64,000 bases of DNA from Pseudomonas viridiflava (GTDB lineage: Bacteria; Pseudomonadota; Gammaproteobacteria; Pseudomonadales; Pseudomonadaceae), in the NCBI RefSeq assembly GCF_900591205.1, contig NZ_UUPU01000001.1, positions 620,001 through 684,000 of the forward strand. Reading direction: 5' to 3'. Below the pieces are notes generated by a model. That model saw nothing but the letters and a program-made list of their open reading frames with translations, made no database searches and was not told the DNA's origin. Positions 58,448 to 64,000 of the stretch are shown in pieces. The position numbers were made by a program, and so were the translations under genes. The first letter of the stretch is position 1. Each line of letters starts with the position of its first letter.

Positions 58448-59392
58448 ATGTCCCAGGATTTCTACTTTCTGCTGATGCCGGGTTTCTCGGCCATCGGCTT
58501 TATCTCCGCCCTTGAACCGCTGCGGGTGGCCAACCGCTTTCGCGGCGAGTTGTACCGCTGGCACATATTGAGCGCCGACGGCGGCGCAGTGCTGGCGAGC
58601 AATGGCATGTCGGTCAACGCCGATGCGGCGCTGGAGCCACTGAAAAAAGGCGCGACGCTGCTGGTGGTCGCAGGCTTCGAACCACTGCAGTTCGCCACTC
58701 CCGCCCTGGAACACTGGCTGCGCCGCCTCGACCACGAGGGCGTGACCCTCGGTGCAATCGACACCGGCGCCTGCGTGCTGGCCGAGGCGGGCCTGCTCGA
58801 TGGCCACCGCCTGACCCTGCACTGGGAAGCCATCGACGCCTTCAAGGAGGCGTATCCGCACCTGAGCGTGACCCAGGAACTGTTTGAAATCGACCGCCGC
58901 CGCATCACCTGCGCCGGCGGCACCGCTTCCATCGACCTGATGCTCGACCTGATCGCCCAGGCCCACGGCCCGGACCTGGCGATCCAGGTGTCCGAACAAT
59001 TCGTGCTGGGCCGCATCCGCCCGCGCAAAGACCACCAGCGCATGCAGATCGCCACGCGCTACGGCATCAACAACAAAAAACTGGTACAGGTGATCGGCGA
59101 GATGGAGCAACACACCGAGCCGCCCTTGAGCACGCTGGCGCTGGCCGAAGCGATCAAGGTCACGCGGCGCCAACTGGAGCGGCTGTTTCGTCTGCACCTG
59201 AACGACACCCCGAGCAACTTCTACCTCGGCCTGCGCCTGGAAAAAGCCCGGCAGCTGCTGCGCCAAAGCGATATGAGTGTGCTGGAAGTGAGTATCGCGT
59301 GCGGGTTTGAGTCGCCGTCGTATTTCACCAGGAGTTATCGAGCGCGGTTTGCGAAATGTCCGCGGGAGGATCGACGACGGGAGGTTGTGTGA
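58448..59392 (+). CDS. cdhR: AraC-family regulator of carnitine catabolism
   Basis: A 314-residue activator with an N-terminal DJ-1/PfpI-like domain (FYFLLMPGFSAIGFISALEPLRVANR; GAIDTGACVLAEAGLLDGHRL, where the elbow residue is in DTGAC) and a C-terminal AraC HTH pair (ALAEAIKVTRRQLERLF; VLEVSIACGFESPSYFTRSYR). It is a GbdR paralogue, about 50 residues shorter at the ends. Divergent from caiX; activates carnitine genes in P. aeruginosa. Confidence 0.93.
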   Translation: MSQDFYFLLMPGFSAIGFISALEPLRVANRFRGELYRWHILSADGGAVLASNGMSVNADAALEPLKKGATLLVVAGFEPLQFATPALEHWLRRLDHEGVTLGAIDTGACVLAEAGLLDGHRLTLHWEAIDAFKEAYPHLSVTQELFEIDRRRITCAGGTASIDLMLDLIAQAHGPDLAIQVSEQFVLGRIRPRKDHQRMQIATRYGINNKKLVQVIGEMEQHTEPPLSTLALAEAIKVTRRQLERLFRLHLNDTPSNFYLGLRLEKARQLLRQSDMSVLEVSIACGFESPSYFTRSYRARFAKCPREDRRREVV

Positions 59393-59397
59393 CGGGC

Positions 59398-59460
59398 AAT
59401 TATAGTAAATTATACTCGTAGCTATAATTTATAGTCGTTTCCATAATTGAGTATAAAACC
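59398..59460 (+). promoter_or_regulatory. AT-rich palindromic promoter of the ATPase gene
   Basis: A 60-base AT-rich pocket starting 6 bases past cdhR. Perfect -10 TATAAT (59423-59428) and -35-like TTATAG (59400-59405) are 17 bases apart. They overlap an inverted repeat AATTATAG (59398-59405) / CTATAATT (59422-59429). The leader is short and its ribosome site weak (TTGAG, 9 bases before ATG). Confidence 0.6.
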
Positions 59461-60636
59461 ATGTCCAAGCCCAGCGGCTTTGTGTTCCGCCGCCCCGCCC
59501 TGGCGAGCAGCATTGCCGATGGTCTGGTGGGGGCCGGTATCCAGGATTTCACCTCCGGCCTGTTTCTCGCGGCGCCGCGACGCACCGGCAAAAGTACTTT
59601 TTTGCGTGAAGATCTGATCCCGCAATGTCAGCTTCGAGGTTGGCTTACCGTGTATGTCGACCTGTGGGCTGACAAAGAGAAAGATCCGGCAGAGTTGATT
59701 GCCGGCGCTATTGCCGCAGCGCTGGTTCCCTTTGAGAAGGGCATTCGCAAGCTGGCCAAGAACATTGGAATCGAAAAATTAAGCTTTCTGCGTACCCTGT
59801 CCTGGGACTTCAGCAAGCCTCAATTGCCTGTTGGCGCGACGTTGACCCAGGCCCTGGAGTTGCTCCACCACGCGGCCGACAAAGCGGTTGTCCTGGTGAT
59901 TGACGAAGCACAACACGCCTTGACCAGCGATTCAGGTATCAATGCGATGTTCGCGCTGAAGGCTGCCCGCGATCAGCTCAACCAGGGGCGTGACGAGGAC
60001 GGCAGTGGTTTGCATCTGGTGTTCACCGGTTCCAACCGCGACAAGCTTGCGCACCTGGTGCTCGGCAAAAGCCAGCCATTCTTCGGCTCCAGCATCACGC
60101 CGTTCCCCTTGCTCGGCAAAGAATTCACCCAGGCTTACACCCTGCACCTCAACGCGCACTTGGCCAACACCAATCAATTCAACGCTGTGGATATTGATGA
60201 AGCGTTTGAATTGGTCGGGCGTCGGCCCGAGATGCTGCGCACCATCATCGGTGAGGTGGCGCTGGAGCTGGGTGAGGCAAGCAACCTGGGCCAGTTGCTG
60301 CACAGCCGTGCCGAGTTGCTGCGTGCCGGCGTGTGGACCGAATTCGAAAGTGCCTGGAACAACCTCACCGTCCCGCAGCGCGCCGTGCTGGAAGTGATGG
60401 TGGCGCGCTCGCAACACAACGAACCCTTCGCGCCGTTTACCGACAGCACTCTCACGGCGGTCAGTAAAGCACTGGAAGACATGGGCAGCGACGTGGTGCC
60501 CGGCACCCAGACCATTCAAGCCTGCATTGATGCCCTGCGTGACAAGGAGCTGGTGTGGAAGTCGAGCCGGGGCGGTTATGCCCTGGAGGACAAAACCTTT
60601 GGCGATTGGCTGTTGCACAAGCGCCGTACACCGTAG
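59461..60636 (+). CDS. P-loop ATPase of unknown function
   Basis: A 391-residue cytosolic ATPase. Walker A FLAAPRRTGKSTFL near residues 36-49 and Walker B AVVLVIDEAQHAL near 140-152 (hhhhDE) are seen, with a possible sensor region LVFTGSNRDKLAHLVLG. C-terminal half (residues about 270-391) looks like a winged-helix or degenerate DNA/protein-binding region (SNLGQLLHSRAELLRAGVWTEFESAW). It resembles the archaeal-type / STAND-like 'ATP-binding protein' families; none of the usual partner domains is present. It sits between cdhR and DUF3010 genes with no co-directed partner. Function not established. Confidence 0.75.
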   Translation: MSKPSGFVFRRPALASSIADGLVGAGIQDFTSGLFLAAPRRTGKSTFLREDLIPQCQLRGWLTVYVDLWADKEKDPAELIAGAIAAALVPFEKGIRKLAKNIGIEKLSFLRTLSWDFSKPQLPVGATLTQALELLHHAADKAVVLVIDEAQHALTSDSGINAMFALKAARDQLNQGRDEDGSGLHLVFTGSNRDKLAHLVLGKSQPFFGSSITPFPLLGKEFTQAYTLHLNAHLANTNQFNAVDIDEAFELVGRRPEMLRTIIGEVALELGEASNLGQLLHSRAELLRAGVWTEFESAWNNLTVPQRAVLEVMVARSQHNEPFAPFTDSTLTAVSKALEDMGSDVVPGTQTIQACIDALRDKELVWKSSRGGYALEDKTFGDWLLHKRRTP

Positions 60637-60656
60637 TGAAGGCACTACAGATCAAA

Positions 60657-60745
60657 TGTGGGAGCTGGCTTGCCTGCGATAGCGGTGGGTCAGCAACGTA
60701 GATGTCGACTGATACACCGCCATCGCAGGCAAGCCAGCTCCCACA
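60657..60745. repeat. REP inverted pair, family C
   Basis: TGTGGGAGCTGGCTTGCCTG arm and complement about 40 bases apart, between the ATPase and the DUF3010 gene, which converge. Confidence 0.9.
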
Positions 60746-60759
60746 GTGGAAGGGGGGGC

Positions 60760-61176
60760 TTACTTCTTTACCAGCGCCGAACAGGCTGCCTTGTAGGCTT
60801 CATGCTGATACTTGTTCAGCGAAGCCGGCAGATCGAAATTGTGCTTCTTGTTCTGCGCATTGATGGTCTGCGGCGACAGCAGCGTCACCTCAACCCCGTC
60901 CAGCAACTGAAACACCCCTTCAATCTTGAAGGTGGTCGGACCACCGGCGAACTCGCCTTTCTTGCTGCGTTTTTTGATCGCAATACGGGTGATCGCGTTT
61001 TCCTGCACGAACGCTTTCACCTGGGCCGCGAAGGCTTTGACGTTGGCCGCCTCATCGTCGTCTTCAAGGGCGATTTTCTTGGTGGTCAGGGCGACGTGGC
61101 TCAGCGCCGGGTTGCCCAGTGAGGCAACGGCGATGATGGCTTCGCTGCCTTTGATTTCGATGCCGCAGATAGTCAT
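60760..61176 (-). CDS. DUF3010 family protein
   Basis: A 138-residue cytosolic protein; MTICGIEIKGSEAIIAVASL and ITRIAIKKRSKKGEFAGGPTTFKIEG suggest an RNase H-like fold start (two beta strands with a glycine-rich turn), as in the DUF3010 family. No catalytic set is complete to my eye. Function unknown. It is 41 bases upstream of the next gene region and on the same strand as two exported proteins. Confidence 0.8.
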   Translation of the reverse strand: MTICGIEIKGSEAIIAVASLGNPALSHVALTTKKIALEDDDEAANVKAFAAQVKAFVQENAITRIAIKKRSKKGEFAGGPTTFKIEGVFQLLDGVEVTLLSPQTINAQNKKHNFDLPASLNKYQHEAYKAACSALVKK

Positions 61177-61216
61177 TCAATAGCCTATTGAGAAGGAGAG
61201 GGCGCAGTCGCGGGGA

Positions 61217-61699
61217 TCAGTAATGCCGGTCTTGCTCTTTATGCCGATAGATCTGGTCCGCGGTCCAGAGCATCAGTATCAGAAACACAAGTATCAAGCC
61301 GACGCTTACGCTCATGACGTAGAAGTTAGGTGAACTCGACTTAAAGTTCGCCTTGATGTTATGCACCGTGGGAAACCATCTTGAGTACACCACGGGGACC
61401 GGGTTGCCCACTTCGTAGCCGGGGTCCTCGACTAAGCTGCTGTTGTTCACCATGCCTTCGATGCGTTGGCCCTCATGCTCGAACGCGTAATACACGTTGG
61501 TACTTGAGGCCCAGGCGCTGAGCTTTTCCAGTTGGGTGATTTGCCCAATGGTTTCCACGGGGGCCGCCTTTATCAGGGCAAAAGGTGCACCCCGGCTCAC
61601 GGACAAGCTCAGCATCAGCGAGAGTATCAACGTGGCCAGAAACAACAGGGAGGCGCGCGTGTAGAGGAAATCCCTTTCCGCTTCGCGTGGGTAATACAT
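61217..61699 (-). CDS. DUF3592-like membrane protein
   Basis: A 160-residue protein with one hydrophobic helix near residues 17-36 and another near 125-147 (FYVMSVSVGLILVFLILML), bounding a periplasmic domain of about 90 residues with AWASSTNVYYAFEHEGQRIEG and GNPVPVVYSRWFPTVHNI. This is the DUF3592 plan, function unknown. Confidence 0.72.
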   Translation of the reverse strand: MYYPREAERDFLYTRASLLFLATLILSLMLSLSVSRGAPFALIKAAPVETIGQITQLEKLSAWASSTNVYYAFEHEGQRIEGMVNNSSLVEDPGYEVGNPVPVVYSRWFPTVHNIKANFKSSSPNFYVMSVSVGLILVFLILMLWTADQIYRHKEQDRHY

Positions 61700-61738
61700 G
61701 TGACGTCCTTTTCGATGATTTTTAACGATTAAGCGGGC

Positions 61739-62140
61739 TTACTCCTGCCCGATCGACTCCAAAAACTCCGACCGCTCATCGCTCATCCGTGCCAGGCAGT
61801 CATTCTGGGCAATTGCATAAGCCTTGCTGCCGTTTACTGCCGGGAAGGTGTCCACTGCGCAATCGGCGTCACGCAATTTCTCCCACTTCTGCTGGGCATC
61901 CTTCAGACGAGCGGTAATGTCGGCGAGTTGCGATTTGTTGCTGCCATAGGCCGACCCCATGCGTTCCAGCAACCCCTGATAGTTATCCTTGAGCAATTGC
62001 TCGGCGGTGGTTTTGTTATAGGTGGCGCATTCCAGGGTTTGCTTGTCGTTTTCGATGCCATCGCACGGCGTGTTGTCGGTGTCTTCGGCCGCATGGACGC
62101 CGGTTGCGATGAGTGCCAAAGCCAGGAAAGTCGATTTCAT
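61739..62140 (-). CDS. LprI-like (DUF1311) exported protein
   Basis: A 133-residue exported protein with a short signal peptide (LALALIATGVHA) and four cysteines: CDGIEN, ECATY, DCAVD and DCLARM. The spacing and QKWEKLRDADCAVD followed by ND/CLARMSDERSEFLE match the LprI family, some members of which inhibit lysozyme. Role here is inferred only. Divergent from the M19 gene. Confidence 0.8.
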   Translation of the reverse strand: MKSTFLALALIATGVHAAEDTDNTPCDGIENDKQTLECATYNKTTAEQLLKDNYQGLLERMGSAYGSNKSQLADITARLKDAQQKWEKLRDADCAVDTFPAVNGSKAYAIAQNDCLARMSDERSEFLESIGQE

Positions 62141-62358
62141 TGCGCCGTCTCATATCAGGTGATGCGGAATTCTGGCTCAAGCGTACGACAAAGAACAGTC
62201 GCCCGTCGGACCTGTCATCACCGCCTTTGTCGCGGATTGACGCTTTCGGCAATTCCCCTGTCGTTTTTGCACCCGGCTCGGGTTGCCCCTGGGCATATGC
62301 TGGCCCCAAAGCGCCGGCAGACGATTCGGCGCATGAATCGCCAATAAGGGGACGCCTG

Positions 62359-63336
62359 ATGAGCCCAGCCGAATTGCACGCCGACAGCATCGTTATCGAC
62401 GGGCTGATTATTGCCAAGTGGAACCGCGACCTGTTCGAGGACATGCGCAAAGGCGGCCTGACCGCCGCCAATTGCACCGTGTCGGTGTGGGAAGGGTTCC
62501 AGGCCACGATTAATAACATCGTGGCCAGCCAGACCTTGATCCGCGAGAACAGCGACCTGGTGATCCCGGTAAAAACCACCGCCGACATCCGCAAGGCCAA
62601 GGAGCAGGGCAAGACCGGCATCATCTTCGGCTTCCAGAACGCCCACGCGTTTGAAGACCAGCTGGGTTATGTCGAGATCTTCAAGCAGCTCGGCGTGGGC
62701 GTGGTGCAGATGTGCTACAACACCCAGAACCTGGTCGGCACCGGTTGCTACGAGCGCGACGGCGGCCTGTCAGGCTTTGGCCGCGAAGTCGTGGCCGAGA
62801 TGAACCGCGTGGGGATCATGTGCGACCTGTCCCACGTAGGTTCCAAAACCAGCGAAGAAGTCATCCTCGAATCGAAGAAACCGGTGTGCTACTCCCACTG
62901 CCTGCCGTCCGGGCTCAAAGAGCACCCGCGCAACAAGTCCGATGAAGAACTGAAGTTCATCGCCGACCACGGCGGTTTTGTCGGCGTGACCATGTTCGCG
63001 CCGTTCCTGGCCAAGGGCATCGACTCGACCATCGACGATTACGCCGAAGCCATCGAATACACCATGAACATCGTCGGCGAAGACGCCATCGGCATTGGCA
63101 CCGACTTCACCCAGGGCCATGGCCAGGATTTCTTCGAAATGCTGACCCATGACAAGGGCTATGCCCGCCGCCTGACCAGTTTCGGCAAGATCATCAACCC
63201 GCTGGGCATCCGCACCGTGGGCGAGTTCCCCAACCTCACCGAGACCCTGCTCAAGCGCGGCCACCCCGAGCGCGTGGTGCGCAAGATCATGGGCGAGAAC
63301 TGGGTCAACGTCCTGAAGGACGTCTGGGGCGAGTAA
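62359..63336 (+). CDS. M19 membrane-dipeptidase-family protein (betaine cluster)
   Basis: A 325-residue TIM-barrel protein of the renal dipeptidase (M19) family. DLSHVG (H159) and YSHCLPS (H180) and GIGTDF (D249) are intact, but the N-terminal HxD is replaced (VIDGLIIAK, L16/I18) and the bridging Glu region reads FGFQNAHAFED with Gln93 where dipeptidases have Glu. A standard two-zinc site is therefore unlikely. Its homologue in P. aeruginosa (PA5396) lies before dgcA in the GbdR regulon. ATG 62359 follows AAGGGGA; a longer frame upstream is not supported. Confidence 0.85.
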   Translation: MSPAELHADSIVIDGLIIAKWNRDLFEDMRKGGLTAANCTVSVWEGFQATINNIVASQTLIRENSDLVIPVKTTADIRKAKEQGKTGIIFGFQNAHAFEDQLGYVEIFKQLGVGVVQMCYNTQNLVGTGCYERDGGLSGFGREVVAEMNRVGIMCDLSHVGSKTSEEVILESKKPVCYSHCLPSGLKEHPRNKSDEELKFIADHGGFVGVTMFAPFLAKGIDSTIDDYAEAIEYTMNIVGEDAIGIGTDFTQGHGQDFFEMLTHDKGYARRLTSFGKIINPLGIRTVGEFPNLTETLLKRGHPERVVRKIMGENWVNVLKDVWGE

Positions 63337-63392
63337 GCCACCGCACGACTGCGGAACATCATCACAACAAATTTTTCTGGAGTTAAGTTTCC

Positions 63393-63923
63393 ATGGCCAA
63401 GATCGCCCCGCAATTGCCAATCGAAGTTGACAGCGAAACCGGTGTCTGGACCTCCGACGCCCTGCCGATGCTGTATGTGCCGCGCCATTTCTTCGTCAAC
63501 AACCACATCGGGATCGAAGAAGTGCTGGGCGCCGACGCCTATGCCGAGATCCTCTACAAAGCCGGCTACAAATCCGCCTGGCACTGGTGTGAAAAAGAAG
63601 CCGAATGCCACGGCCTGGAAGGCGTCGCGGTGTTCGAACACTACATGAAGCGCCTGTCGCAACGCGGCTGGGGCCTGTTCAAAATCCAGGACATCGACCT
63701 CGACAAAGGCACCGCCAGCGTCAAGCTCGAACACTCGGCCTTCGTCTATGTGTACGGCAAGGTCGGGCGCAAAGTGGACTACATGTTCACCGGCTGGTTT
63801 GCCGGTGCGATGGACCAGATTCTTGAGGCGCGCGGCAGCAAGCTGCGCACCGTAGCCGAGCAAGTCTACGGCGGCTCCGAAGAGGGCCATGACGACGGCC
63901 TGTTCACCGTCAAGCCGTTGTAA
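63393..63923 (+). CDS. DUF5943-type protein of the betaine-demethylation cluster
   Basis: A 176-residue protein with WHWCEKEAECHGLEGVAVFEHY, whose region resembles the 4-vinyl-reductase/V4R-like small-molecule domain, and TGWFAGAMDQILEARGSKLRTVAEQVYGG. Its homologue (PA5397 in P. aeruginosa) lies between the M19 gene and dgcA. It has 2 Cys and several His, but no known catalytic site. GGAG at 63379-63382 precedes the ATG. Likely co-transcribed with the flanking genes (57 and 17 base gaps). Confidence 0.8.
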   Translation: MAKIAPQLPIEVDSETGVWTSDALPMLYVPRHFFVNNHIGIEEVLGADAYAEILYKAGYKSAWHWCEKEAECHGLEGVAVFEHYMKRLSQRGWGLFKIQDIDLDKGTASVKLEHSAFVYVYGKVGRKVDYMFTGWFAGAMDQILEARGSKLRTVAEQVYGGSEEGHDDGLFTVKPL

Positions 63924-63939
63924 GTCGAGGAACCCTGCC

Positions 63940-64000
63940 ATGGCTTTCGAAGCAATGTTCGCGCCGATCCAGATCGGCAAACTGACCATTCGCAACCGCG
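63940..64000 (+). CDS. dgcA: Dimethylglycine demethylase subunit (5' end only)
   Basis: The first 20 codons, MAFEAMFAPIQIGKLTIRNR, are the start of an old-yellow-enzyme/trimethylamine-dehydrogenase-type flavoprotein (FAPIQIGKLTIRNR is the typical N-terminus). GAGGA precedes the ATG. By order after the M19 and DUF5943 genes it is dgcA, which demethylates dimethylglycine to sarcosine together with dgcB. The remainder lies outside the window. Confidence 0.82.
   Translation, partial: MAFEAMFAPIQIGKLTIRNR

Overview
The window looks like chromosomal DNA of a Pseudomonas of the P. fluorescens group. The evidence is high GC, densely packed genes with Shine-Dalgarno starts, many REP/REPIN palindromes (GTGGGAGCGGGCTTGCCCGC-type) between genes, a P. 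aeruginosa-like choline/carnitine/betaine region (betIBA-betT, choXWV, sdaB, gbdR, cdh-caiX-cdhR, dgcA), and the tkt-epd-pgk-fba cluster next to metK. No rRNA, tRNA, CRISPR array, transposase or prophage was seen. All assignments come from reading the sequence and from family knowledge; nothing was searched.

Layout. 0-7.5 kb: formate/nitrite-type channel, a 1530-residue toxin-like DUF6543 protein, a CPA1 Na+/H+ antiporter and a MAPEG protein. 7.5-12.2 kb: envelope and small exported proteins (mltA, a c-type cytochrome, two small exported proteins around ligB). 12.3-21.2 kb: methionine/carbon block: metK behind an ArsR-methyltransferase regulator, then tkt, epd, pgk, two small lipoproteins (one MliC-like) and fba. 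21.3-22.9 kb: hipBA toxin-antitoxin with a recognisable operator inside its promoter. 23-38 kb: mixed genes (periplasmic racemase, PL7 alginate lyase, REC-PAS-GGDEF-EAL, YgjP, ElaA, YccS, HI0933 flavoprotein, DbpA, MdtD, an RhlA homologue). 38-40.8 kb: a TldD/TldE-like pair.

41-64 kb is a nearly continuous quaternary-ammonium catabolism region. BetT imports choline; BetA and BetB oxidise it to glycine betaine under BetI. ChoXWV is a periplasmic-binding ABC importer for choline/betaine, and CaiX is an extra carnitine-binding protein without its own permease. CdhA, CdhC and CdhB convert carnitine to betaine under CdhR. GbdR is the betaine-responsive activator, and dgcA, cut by the window end, begins dimethylglycine demethylation. 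The glycine/serine produced feeds SdaB, giving pyruvate. Candidate control sites include a 20-bp palindrome at betI/betT, 21-bp-phased direct repeats in the choX-sdaB and caiX-cdhR gaps, and a sigma-54 promoter before gbdR.

The least explained items are: an ATPase gene with an AT-rich palindromic promoter inside the carnitine region (59.4-60.6 kb); a family-M19 'dipeptidase' next to dgcA that lacks several metal ligands; a 26-bp perfect palindrome between the metK regulator and tkt; a plus-strand terminator with no gene in front of it at 54.6 kb; and ladders of about 18 bp at the ends of one REP family.
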